This document shows, piece after piece, positions 32,736-40,779 of a DNA stretch of 57,832 nt. This DNA comes from JALHST01 sp038316335. GTDB taxonomy: Bacteria; Bacteroidota; Bacteroidia; Flavobacteriales; Flavobacteriaceae. Every line of letters begins with the position of its first letter. The stretch's first letter is position 1. The stretch covers positions 1-57,832 of the forward strand of contig JBBQAM010000025.1 in the NCBI GenBank assembly GCA_038316335.1, read 5' to 3'. Position numbers and translations under genes: made by a program. The notes under the pieces are model-generated. The model searched no databases. It was not told the DNA's origin and was given only the letters and a program-made list of their open reading frames with translations.

Positions 32736-34316
32736 ATGCCTACCATGGTACCCCAAAATATCGTCTACCCCAAAGGGATCAATCTCGTCATCATTGTAGT
32801 GACCGCCGTAAGTGCGGCTGTTCTCGAACTCATTGATGTTTCCATCGTAAATGTTGCCATTCGGGATATCAGTGGTAGTCTCGGGGCGACAACCGAGGAG
32901 GTTTCCTGGGTAGTTACGGCCTATGCCATCAGCAACCTTATCATTATTCCCTTAACCGGGTTTTTAAGCGGTTTCTTTGGGCGAAGGAATTATTTTACGT
33001 ATTCGATCATCATCTTTACCGCCGCCTCATTTATGTGCGGATTGGCCGATAACCTGGTTTTATTGATTTTCTTTCGGTTTATTCAAGGCTTGGGGGGTGG
33101 GGCGCTGCTTTCTACTGCACAGGGCATCATCTTCGAATCGTTTCCTCCTGAAAAGGCAAATACGGGAACGGCCTTTTTTGGAATGGGGATCGTTATCGGA
33201 CCGGCATTGGGCCCCACACTGGGGGGGTATATTGTTGATAATTTTTCATGGGAATGGATCTTTTTTATCAATGTTCCCATCGGAATAGTGGCCACAATTT
33301 TATCGCTTGCTTACATCAAGGACCAAGGGACTGTGAAGAAATCCCGGAAAATAAATTGGCCAGCTGTATTCTTCTTAGCAGTCGGCGTGGGTTCCCTCCA
33401 ATATTTTTTGGAGGAAGGGAACGACAAGGATTGGTTCTCCGACAAGGTCATTATCTATTCCTTTTTAGCAGCTATTATCGGCATATTCTGGTTTATATTC
33501 CTAGAATCCAGGAATAAGAATCCGACGGTCGATCTTAATCTGGTAACGCGTAGGCGCAATTTAAAAGTAGGCATGATCTTGAATTTTATTGTAGGCCTTG
33601 TGCTTTTCGGGACCGTATTTACCTGGCCCCTATTGGCTCAAATATCGTTGGGCTGGACAGCCACCATGACCGGGATGTCTCTGATGCCCGGCGCCATAAT
33701 GACCGCTGCGACGTTGGTTTTTACGGGTAAGATGATTGAAAGGGGAGTGAATCCGAAGATTTTTATTGGTTTGGGATTCTTCATTTTGTTCGGTTTCGTC
33801 ATATCAATGTATTTTCAATCCCCGGATTCAAATATGAGGTCGGTTTTCTTTCCCCTGCTAATTCGGGGTGTGGGTCTAGGGATGTTGATTACACCTATTA
33901 TTACGCTCTCTATCCAAGGATTGACAGGTGCTGAATTAAACCAGGGTACCGGCCTTACCAATATGACCCGACAATTGGGCGGAGCCGTCGGAATCGCTTT
34001 GATCAATTTGTTTATCAGTCATCGTCAAAGCATTCATATAAACGACCTTTCAACTGAAACCAACCAAGGTTACGAAGTCGTAAATCAAATAGTTGCCGGA
34101 AACACAAACTTCTTTTTATCAAATGGTTTTGGGCAGGAAACCGCACAAAATTTAAGTATTCAAAGTATGCAAGGGAGTTTACAGCACCAAGCCTTGTTGT
34201 TGAGTTATCTTGATTCGTTCGCTTTTGTCGGAATTCTTTGCCTGGTAACTATCCCGTTGGCCATGCTGTTCAGGATACCAAAAGGGGGCATTAAAAAAGT
34301 TGAAATGCGGGAATAA
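32736..34316 (+). CDS. DHA2-family MFS drug exporter (EmrB/QacA type)
   Basis: Inner-membrane pump of the tripartite exporter. 526 residues with about 14 TM helices, the DHA2 number. Signatures include the D in LELIDVSIVNVAIRDISGSLG, GFLSGFFGRRNYFTYSIIIF (motif A) and ALGPTLGGYIVDNFSWEWIFFINVPIG (motif C). QGLGGGALLSTAQGIIFES is also typical. The operon resembles EmrAB-TolC, but the three genes are all present here. Substrate unknown. Confidence 0.93.
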   Translation: MPTMVPQNIVYPKGINLVIIVVTAVSAAVLELIDVSIVNVAIRDISGSLGATTEEVSWVVTAYAISNLIIIPLTGFLSGFFGRRNYFTYSIIIFTAASFMCGLADNLVLLIFFRFIQGLGGGALLSTAQGIIFESFPPEKANTGTAFFGMGIVIGPALGPTLGGYIVDNFSWEWIFFINVPIGIVATILSLAYIKDQGTVKKSRKINWPAVFFLAVGVGSLQYFLEEGNDKDWFSDKVIIYSFLAAIIGIFWFIFLESRNKNPTVDLNLVTRRRNLKVGMILNFIVGLVLFGTVFTWPLLAQISLGWTATMTGMSLMPGAIMTAATLVFTGKMIERGVNPKIFIGLGFFILFGFVISMYFQSPDSNMRSVFFPLLIRGVGLGMLITPIITLSIQGLTGAELNQGTGLTNMTRQLGGAVGIALINLFISHRQSIHINDLSTETNQGYEVVNQIVAGNTNFFLSNGFGQETAQNLSIQSMQGSLQHQALLLSYLDSFAFVGILCLVTIPLAMLFRIPKGGIKKVEMRE

Positions 34317-34360
34317 ATGTGTAACTTATAATATTCATTAATTCGTTAAAAAAAAGCGTC

Positions 34361-34816
34361 ATGAAAAAGATATGTATCGCCCTTGACTATAATCCGTCAG
34401 CTGAGAAAATCGCCAAAACCGGATATGCTTATGCCAAAGCGTTGGGTGCAACCACCGCATTGGTACACGTAATTTCCGATGCCGTCTATTATGCCATGGA
34501 CTATGCCCCTTTTATGGGCTACGAAAGTCCGTTTAACAGTACGAATTTCGAAGTAGTAGAAGAATTGCGCAATGGGGCGGAAAAATTTTTGAAGTCGACG
34601 GCCGAACATTTAGGGACCAAAGCCATTGCGACGAAGGTTCTTGACGGAGAAACCGCCGATGCCATCTTAGACTATGCCGTGGAAAATGATATTGATCTTT
34701 TGGTGCTGGGTTCCCACAGTCATAGCGCACTCGAAAATGTGCTCATGGGCAACACCGCGGTGAAGGTAGTTCGGCATTCCAAGATTCCTGTGTTGATCGT
34801 ACCAACGAGCAAATAA
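34361..34816 (+). CDS. UspA-family protein with altered nucleotide-binding motif
   Basis: 151 residues, single Usp domain starting MKKICIALDYNPSAEKIAKTGYAYAKALG. The ATP-binding consensus G-x2-G-x9-G-(S/T) is changed: here GSHSHSALENVLMGNT has S for the second G and N for the final S/T. It could therefore be a non-nucleotide-binding Usp, as some members are. It lies 44 nt after the MFS gene and 62 nt before a second Usp gene. Confidence 0.88.
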   Translation: MKKICIALDYNPSAEKIAKTGYAYAKALGATTALVHVISDAVYYAMDYAPFMGYESPFNSTNFEVVEELRNGAEKFLKSTAEHLGTKAIATKVLDGETADAILDYAVENDIDLLVLGSHSHSALENVLMGNTAVKVVRHSKIPVLIVPTSK

Positions 34817-34878
34817 ACCGACCCGATTAAGACGAGCGTTTCAACACTGCTCGATTCATTGAGCAAAACAGAAAAGCC

Positions 34879-35310
34879 ATGGCCTATTCTAAAATTTTAA
34901 TAGCTGTTGACAGTAGTGAATTTTCTATGAGGGCCGCCAAAAAAGGAATGGAACTGGCCTACCAACTCCGTGCCGAGACCGCATTACTTTACGTCATCGA
35001 CACTTCAAGGGCTTTGGGCAATGTCGAGGCGGGTCTTTTGCCGGAAACCGCATTGTTGGTGCTTAAAAAGGAGGCACAGGAAACACTTGATGGTTTGGCG
35101 ACAATGTATACTGGCAATGGGATTACGAAATTGATGCCCGAAGGCCATCCAACAAATGACATTCTAAGTACGGCCGAAACATGGGGCGCCGATCTGATCG
35201 TCATGGGAACGCACGGCAGAACAGGTCTTAAGCAGCTTTTAATCGGGAGCGTTGCAGCCCACGTTATGCGTCATGCAAGAATACCCGTAATGATCGTTCC
35301 TTCAAAATAA
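34879..35310 (+). CDS. UspA-family protein with intact nucleotide-binding motif
   Basis: 143 residues, single Usp domain (MAYSKILIAVDSSEFSMRAAKKGMELAYQL). The motif GTHGRTGLKQLLIGS fits G-x2-G-x9-G-S exactly, so ATP binding is predicted. Adjacent to the altered paralogue at 34361; the two may form a heterodimer, with one ATP-binding and one not. Usp proteins respond to starvation, redox and energy stress in many bacteria. Confidence 0.9.
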   Translation: MAYSKILIAVDSSEFSMRAAKKGMELAYQLRAETALLYVIDTSRALGNVEAGLLPETALLVLKKEAQETLDGLATMYTGNGITKLMPEGHPTNDILSTAETWGADLIVMGTHGRTGLKQLLIGSVAAHVMRHARIPVMIVPSK

Positions 35311-35453
35311 AAATATTAAAATCCAGCAATGACATTTTCGATGGGGATACCGGATCTTGCGTACTACGAATCGAAATGCGGGCAAAGTGCACCATATCAG
35401 CATATCGTACCATTAGAAAGGGAAGCGTTAAAATTTTCAAAATTCCCGGTAAG

Positions 35454-35498
35454 TGCTACTTAGGTAGCAGTTTTCAGCGAGGAACAGTACTAAATTTA
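35454..35498 (+). promoter_or_regulatory. TGCTAC-N4-GTAGCA operator and -7 box upstream of 35749
   Basis: Core TGCTAC-TTAG-GTAGCA spans 35454-35469 (centre 35461.5). TAAATTTA at 35491-35498 is exactly 29.5 bp from the centre. The sequence ACTTAGGTAGCAG and the -7 box are the same as at 28092-28136. The next gene starts 250 bp downstream, so there is a long leader or a lost gene between. Confidence 0.72.
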
Positions 35499-35748
35499 TG
35501 GCAATCATGAAGTGGTACAAAATGAAAAATTGATTTGGTGCCGGAAATTTGGCCATTTTAGGGTTGCTGTTGTGGAGTCGTGAAAGAATTTCAGGATTCG
35601 CAACAGTTTCATATCACAGTTTGTAATCGACGCCATAGGGTCTCATGAATAAGTTTTAGGTATGCCTACACTGGGCGGGTACTTTTCTTTGTCAATCATT
35701 CTTATCCGGAGAAATTGAAACGATAACTTTATAATTAAAATCAAGAAT
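35499..35748 (+). pseudogene. Possible remnant of a small gene in the leader
   Basis: Just after the -7 box an ATG at 35500 gives a peptide of only 11 residues (MAIMKWYKMKN) before a TGA. In the same frame the next 31 codons read FGAGNLAILGLLLWSRERIS..., a hydrophobic segment like the start of a membrane or exported protein, then a TAA. This could be a decayed small membrane-protein gene that was once driven by the operator-promoter. The reading is weak; the stretch may simply be a long leader. Confidence 0.3.
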
Positions 35749-36174
35749 ATGAATATTAAAACAGCCTACCTATTGCAGGGCAGCTTGGAAACCCTGCATT
35801 TTGAGACCAAGGAATGGATTGAGGAAGTTAAATTCTGGATCGATGAACTGACCATTTTAGAAGATTTAACAGATCACAAAATTGCCCACAACAATTTGGA
35901 AGATCAGATTCATAGGGATATGCAATTGAATATGAGTACGATGCTCGACCACCTTTCGAACAGAATCCTTCATACACTTTTCGGTCATGAAAGTTTTCTT
36001 TCGAGCCTTTTCAAAGTGAATGAGAAGTTAGATGAAAATGAATACCGTGAAAAACACAAGGAAATCGCTCTGAATATGATTCATTTGAAAAATGACATCC
36101 GCACTTTGAAAAAAAAGGCCTTTGCGTTCTTGGAGCAGAAAGAATTTGGGCTGCGTCATAATTTTTTAAGTTGA
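35749..36174 (+). CDS. Helical cytoplasmic hypothetical protein A
   Basis: 141 residues, almost wholly helical (SLETLHFETKEWIEEVKFWIDELTILEDLT...LFKVNEKLDENEYREKHKEIALNMIHLKNDIRTLKKKAF). It is a paralogue of the next gene: both start with the pattern L-E-T-(L/W)-x-F-E-T-(K/E)-(E/D)-W-I and end in a K-x-x-I-x-x-L-K helix pair. No family recognised. Its TGA overlaps the ATG of the next gene. Controlled by the TGCTAC promoter 250 bp upstream. Confidence 0.7.
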   Translation: MNIKTAYLLQGSLETLHFETKEWIEEVKFWIDELTILEDLTDHKIAHNNLEDQIHRDMQLNMSTMLDHLSNRILHTLFGHESFLSSLFKVNEKLDENEYREKHKEIALNMIHLKNDIRTLKKKAFAFLEQKEFGLRHNFLS

Positions 36175-36617
36175 TGACTACTAAATTTCACAAAATGGTT
36201 CTTAAGGAAAAACACATGTTGAAAACGAATCTCGAAACCTGGTATTTCGAAACCGAGGATTGGATCAATGATTGTGATTTTTACAAGGAAGAATTACAAT
36301 TTTTAAAGGAAATTGTTCAAAACAAAATACAAAACACAACTACGGAGGGCCAGGAACATAAGGAGATATATCGCCACATTGAAAAAATGCTCGTTCGACT
36401 TTTCGATGAAATCACAAAGGCGTTAAAAGATCACAAAAAACAGCTGGCCGATGCTATGACCCGGAAAGGCAACGCTGATAGTAAAGTATATCATGCCGAA
36501 ATGGGTCAAAAAATGGCAGTGCTCAAGAGCGGTATCACAGATTTAAAGCGCAGTATTTTTAAATATGTAGTTGACAATCCTGTTGATACGCAGGATGCGG
36601 CATTCGAAGAAATGTAA
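36174..36617 (+). CDS. Helical cytoplasmic hypothetical protein B
   Basis: 147 residues from the ATG at 36174 (MTTKFHKMVLKEKHMLKTNLETWYFETEDWINDC). The ATG shares one base with the stop of protein A (TGATG), so translation is coupled. Like A it is a helical bundle (DFYKEELQFLKEIVQNKIQNTTTEGQEHKEIYRHIEKMLVRLFDEI) with a similar second half. It is slightly longer at both ends. Function unknown; heteromeric assembly of A and B is plausible from the coupling. Confidence 0.7.
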   Translation: MTTKFHKMVLKEKHMLKTNLETWYFETEDWINDCDFYKEELQFLKEIVQNKIQNTTTEGQEHKEIYRHIEKMLVRLFDEITKALKDHKKQLADAMTRKGNADSKVYHAEMGQKMAVLKSGITDLKRSIFKYVVDNPVDTQDAAFEEM

Positions 36618-36821
36618 ACGTAGTTGATTTCAGATTCTATTATGTGCCAAAAAATAGCGTGTTGTTTTATCGAAATGCACGTATTTTATCACGAAAATAC
36701 CCTATTTTTAGATAAACACTTCGTATTCGGAGGGGACCTGGATTCCAAGCGCCTTTCCGAAGCTACTTTTAAAATATTTTAACTACCCTTTGCTGTGAAA
36801 TAATTAACTTTCGCATTAACT

Positions 36822-38360
36822 ATGAACGAAGGAAAGAATAAGTCGGAAAACGGGTTGGCAGCCACCTTATTCCGCAGGAAGTCGGCAGAACTACTTCAGA
36901 GTGAATCAGATTCTTCGAAATTAAAGAGGTCGCTAAACGCGTATGATTTGACAATGCTCGGTATAGGGGCGATCATCGGCACGGGTATTTTTGTGTTGAC
37001 AGGGGAGGCTGCCGCCGGTACCGATCATGCCTTGGGGGCCGGTCCGGCAATTACCATTAGTTTTACGATTACGGCATTGGCATGTGGTTTTGCAGCACTG
37101 TGTTATGCCGAATTTGCCTCGATGATCCCAATTTCAGGGAGTGCGTATACGTATGCCTATGCTTCCTTTGGTGAATTGTTGGCTTGGATAATCGGATGGG
37201 ATTTAATTCTTGAATATGCCATTGGTAATGTTGCTGTTGCCATTGGCTGGGCAGGATATTTTAAAAATTTTCTCGACGGGCTCGGGTGGCATCTTCCGGG
37301 AAACTTGGTTGAAAGTACCGGAACGAAAATGGTGCAAATGGCTTCAGGTGAATGGCAGCCTTTGACACAGGCCCTCACCGAACAATATGGCGGTGCCTTG
37401 GAAAAAATGCCCCATATGACGGCTCTATTTAACCTTCCTGCCTTTGTAATTACATTTTTGGTTACCGTCTTGTTGATTATTGGTATTAAGGAATCTGCTC
37501 GCACAAATGCCGTACTGGTGACCCTTAAATTGGTCTTGATCGGGATATTCCTCTATTTTGGTTTTCCCCATTTTAACCCGAGTGAGCATTGGCAGAATTT
37601 TGCGCCCAATGGTTGGAAAGGTATTATGACAGGGGCAGCATTGGTGTTTTTTGCCTATATCGGTTTTGATGCCGTAAGTACAACTGCGGAGGAAGCCAAA
37701 AATCCCAAACGCGACCTGCCGATCGGGATGATAGCCGCATTGATCGTCTGTACCATCCTCTATGTCGTGGTGGCCGCTGTATTAACAGGAATGGTCCCCT
37801 TGAATATATTGGCGAACGAACACCCTGTTTCCGCGGCCTTGAATGCCGTAGGAGAAGATAAAGTGGCTTTTTTAATTTCGCTGGGAATTACCTTGACAAT
37901 GCCTACCGTACTTTTGGTCATGCAGTTGGGACAAGTACGCATTTTCTATTCAATGAGTCGGGACGGTCTTTTGCCTAACAAATTCAGCAGTGTTAGCAAA
38001 AGGTTCAGTACACCAGCCTATTCGACCATCGTCGTCGGACTATTGGTGGGGTTTTTAGCGGCCTTTATGGATATCGGAGCGGTCGCCGAACTCACGAATA
38101 TCGGGACCTTGTTTGCTTTCGTATTGGTAGCCATCGGAGTATGGATCTTGAGGATACAACAGCCTGAGCGTCAACGGACCTTTAAAGTCCCGGCCTATAA
38201 GTTTATATGTGGCGGGGCAATTGTAGTTTGTGGCTATTTAATGCTATCACTGCCCTTTATTACATGGTTTCGATTTGTTGCTTGGATGGTCGTTGGGCTT
38301 ATAATTTATTTTATCTATGGAAGGAAGCACAGTTTTTTGAACAAGGAGGAAGTACCTTAA
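36822..38360 (+). CDS. APC-family amino acid permease (CAT type)
   Basis: 512 residues, about 12-14 TM helices. The first helix motif YDLTMLGIGAIIGTGIFVLTGEAAA is diagnostic of the APC superfamily, and the next helices (GPAITISFTITALACGFAALCYAEFASMIPISGSAYTYAYASFGELLAWIIGWDLILEYAIG) are the CAT-type sequence. Substrates of this group are cationic or other amino acids. Upstream TAACTTTC (36805-36812) is a near -7 box; a single half-site (GCTAC at 36762-36766) is present but no palindrome. It is followed 3 nt later by an 83-residue gene. Confidence 0.92.
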   Translation: MNEGKNKSENGLAATLFRRKSAELLQSESDSSKLKRSLNAYDLTMLGIGAIIGTGIFVLTGEAAAGTDHALGAGPAITISFTITALACGFAALCYAEFASMIPISGSAYTYAYASFGELLAWIIGWDLILEYAIGNVAVAIGWAGYFKNFLDGLGWHLPGNLVESTGTKMVQMASGEWQPLTQALTEQYGGALEKMPHMTALFNLPAFVITFLVTVLLIIGIKESARTNAVLVTLKLVLIGIFLYFGFPHFNPSEHWQNFAPNGWKGIMTGAALVFFAYIGFDAVSTTAEEAKNPKRDLPIGMIAALIVCTILYVVVAAVLTGMVPLNILANEHPVSAALNAVGEDKVAFLISLGITLTMPTVLLVMQLGQVRIFYSMSRDGLLPNKFSSVSKRFSTPAYSTIVVGLLVGFLAAFMDIGAVAELTNIGTLFAFVLVAIGVWILRIQQPERQRTFKVPAYKFICGGAIVVCGYLMLSLPFITWFRFVAWMVVGLIIYFIYGRKHSFLNKEEVP

Positions 38361-38363
38361 GCT

Positions 38364-38615
38364 ATGAATAATGAATATGCAGCTATTCCTGTAGTTATCT
38401 CCACCTTTCATAAAAAAGGATTTACGGCTGGGCAAATTAATTTTACGAGAAAGGACAGCGAAGGTATATTAAAAGATGCTATCGCTCAGAATGCCAATGA
38501 TTTTTTAACGAATGCACGTGTGCAGAATATATCTACTACCTTGATACCTTCTGGAGGTAACCTGGTTTTTGATACACTTTCGCAATCTGGATTCAAACCA
38601 ATTTCATTTTACTAA
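38364..38615 (+). CDS. Small hypothetical protein, 83 residues
   Basis: Begins MNNEYAAIPVVISTFHKKGFTAGQINFTRKD. No signal peptide, no family recognised. It is 3 nt downstream of the permease stop and 12 nt before the DUF2147 gene, which supports an operon. Short and with an unremarkable composition, but the tight packing makes it likely to be real. Confidence 0.55.
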   Translation: MNNEYAAIPVVISTFHKKGFTAGQINFTRKDSEGILKDAIAQNANDFLTNARVQNISTTLIPSGGNLVFDTLSQSGFKPISFY

Positions 38616-38627
38616 AAATCAGTAAGA

Positions 38628-39071
38628 ATGCCGCCATCAAGACTGCGGTCTTATTTTATAATGTATCTTTTACTCATAGGCTTTATGAGTGCCCAGGCTC
38701 AAGAGGTTACCGGTAAATGGAAAACCATCGATGATAAAACGGGCATTGCAAAGTCAATAGTCGAAATTTACCCACAAAATGGTAAGTTATATGGCAAAAT
38801 CCTTCAGATATTGGAAAAAGGAAAGGAAGACAAGATCTGTATCGAATGCGAAGGCGCAAATAAAGACCAACCTGTGAAAGGGATGATAATTATAAATGCG
38901 CTATCAGAAGATGGGGATACTTGGGAAGACGGCACGATCCTAGATCCTGAAAGCGGAAAAGTTTATAAATGCTATATTACCTTGGTCAATCCTAACCAAT
39001 TAAAAGTAAGAGGCTATATCGGCTTTTCACTTTTCGGGCGAACACAATACTGGAAGCGCGTTACGGGATAA
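38628..39071 (+). CDS. Secreted DUF2147 protein
   Basis: 147 residues with a signal peptide (LRSYFIMYLLLIGFMSAQAQ). The mature domain reads VTGKWKTIDDKTGIAKSIVEIYPQNGKLYGKILQILE...GMIIINALSEDGDTWEDGTILDPESGKVYKCYITLVNPNQLKVRGYIGFSLFGRTQYWKRV, which is the complete DUF2147 pattern (lipocalin-like beta barrel). Function is unknown; the fold suggests binding of a lipid or other hydrophobic molecule. Confidence 0.9.
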   Translation: MPPSRLRSYFIMYLLLIGFMSAQAQEVTGKWKTIDDKTGIAKSIVEIYPQNGKLYGKILQILEKGKEDKICIECEGANKDQPVKGMIIINALSEDGDTWEDGTILDPESGKVYKCYITLVNPNQLKVRGYIGFSLFGRTQYWKRVTG

Positions 39072-39260
39072 ATTAATGCACATGATCGGGTCGTTGATTC
39101 GGCCAAAATAAGTTGGTATAACAAAAGAGCAAAGACGACTAAAGTTTTTTTTTGAATTTTAGTAGTTTAAGGCAGCTAGTCTATTGCATCAGATGCCTTA
39201 TAATATGGGTATACGACACACTGCGGAAACCCTTTTGCCTTTAAAATCAAAGTAGAACCT

Positions 39261-39689
39261 ATGAAAAAGATTCTGAAAAAGTTTACCCCCATTTTTTTAA
39301 TCGTTTCCTTGCTGGGCTGTTCTTCCGGACCTTCAAAAAAAATCACACAACTTCTGCACGAGAAATATGCCGAAGCCAAAAATTTGCAATGGAAACAAGA
39401 AGGAACTGGCTGGGAAGCCACGTTTGACCTAAATGGGAAACCCTATGTTAGTCTTTTCGATGCAGATGATTCTTGGATACAGACCAAATATGTAATCGAT
39501 TATATGAAAGTTCCACTGGCGGTTAAAACCAGCTTTGCAGACAAGTTCGGGGAAGAGTTCTTAAAATCGGTATTCGAAATCGACATGGCCCAAAAAACCT
39601 ATTACGAGATCCATATGGAAACCAAGGACGATAAATACAAGGTCACCTATGATAGCGACGGGAAATTTTTTGAGAGGGACAAAGACTGA
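39261..39689 (+). CDS. PepSY-like lipoprotein
   Basis: 142 residues. Lipoprotein signal with lipobox LLGC near residue 20 (FLIVSLLGCSSG). The mature part is one PepSY-like domain (HEKYAEAKNLQWKQEGTGWEATFDLNGKPYVSLFDADDSWIQTKYVIDYMKVPLAVKTSF and YYEIHMETKDDKYKVTYDSDGKFFERD). Related to the secreted proteins at 28777 and 29319. It follows the DUF2147 gene by 190 nt, and a separate promoter is likely but not clear. Confidence 0.75.
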   Translation: MKKILKKFTPIFLIVSLLGCSSGPSKKITQLLHEKYAEAKNLQWKQEGTGWEATFDLNGKPYVSLFDADDSWIQTKYVIDYMKVPLAVKTSFADKFGEEFLKSVFEIDMAQKTYYEIHMETKDDKYKVTYDSDGKFFERDKD

Positions 39690-39946
39690 AATCAAGGAGG
39701 AAGCTTTGAATTTTATTTAGGTCATTGCAAAGAATAGCAACAGCCATGGTCTTATTTTTCGTGTTCTCAGACTCCAAAACACAAGATAGCTTTGAAATTA
39801 CAGAAAAATAAGTGTCCTATAACTAAAGAGCGCGCAAATCGGACGCTTTGGATAAGCAACTAATCTTCTTCAAAACAGGCTTTTTTTGAATCATTTGCCC
39901 TTGGGTAGGCGTCTTAGTTTAACCAATAGCCCCATAAAATAAAGAA

Positions 39947-40765
39947 ATGCAAAGATTAAATAAGAGACTGGCCGGACAAACGGCGATCGTAACCGGGGCG
40001 AGTTCGGGCATCGGAGAGGCCATCGCCATTGCCTTAGGCCGTGCCGGCGCGAATGTAGTGGTCAACTATGTTTCACATGCGGAGGTTGCAGAGGAAATTG
40101 CACAAAAAATCACTGCCGATGATCTCAGTGGTGCGGCCATTGCCATTAAGTGCGATGTTAGCAAGGAGGAGCAAGTGATCGCCATGTTCGAACAGACGAT
40201 AAACCATTTTGGCACCATCGATGTCTGTGTGCCCAATGCGGGATTACAGAAAGACGCGGCCTTACATGAAATGAGGCTCGAAGATTGGCAATTGGTCCTT
40301 GATGTCAACCTGACGGGACAATTTTTATGTGCCCGTGAGGCCATTCGTGAATTTTTGAAGCGCGGTATGCGGCCCAAAATATCAAAGTCGCTCGGGAAGA
40401 TTATCCATACTAGTTCGGTCCACCAGATAATCCCATGGGCGCGACATGCCAATTATGCGGCTTCCAAAGGTGGGCTTGTAATGCTAATGGAAAGTATTTG
40501 TCAGGAATACGCTCCGATGAAGATTCGTTGCAATAGTATCGCACCTGGGGCAATTAAAACGGCTATCAATAAATCGGCATGGGATACCCCCGAAGCCTTG
40601 GCCGAGCTGAACAAACTAATTCCGTATAAAAGAATAGGGATACCCGAAGATATAGGAAATGCGGCAGTTTGGCTGGCATCCGATGAATCAGAATACATTA
40701 ACGGGACCACTATTTTCGTTGACGGTGGTATGACCTGCTATCCTGGCTTTACTACGAACGGTTAA
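39947..40765 (+). CDS. SDR-family oxidoreductase (glucose 1-dehydrogenase type)
   Basis: 272 residues with the classical SDR layout. Cofactor site TAIVTGASSGIGEAIA (residues 13-28), NAG motif in VPNAGLQK, catalytic S...Y-x3-K in HTSSVHQIIPWARHANYAASKGG, and the closing EYINGTTIFVDGGMTCYPG. It is similar to glucose 1-dehydrogenases of the SDR family. A possible promoter TTTG-N17-TAGTTTAA lies upstream. The next gene is 14 nt downstream, so it is the first gene of the sugar operon. Confidence 0.88.
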   Translation: MQRLNKRLAGQTAIVTGASSGIGEAIAIALGRAGANVVVNYVSHAEVAEEIAQKITADDLSGAAIAIKCDVSKEEQVIAMFEQTINHFGTIDVCVPNAGLQKDAALHEMRLEDWQLVLDVNLTGQFLCAREAIREFLKRGMRPKISKSLGKIIHTSSVHQIIPWARHANYAASKGGLVMLMESICQEYAPMKIRCNSIAPGAIKTAINKSAWDTPEALAELNKLIPYKRIGIPEDIGNAAVWLASDESEYINGTTIFVDGGMTCYPGFTTNG

Positions 40766-40779
40766 ATTATCCCTTATTT

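Noticed and set aside
36762..36766. GCTAC half-site upstream of the APC permease
   Set aside because: No matching second half and wrong distance to the nearest -7 box.
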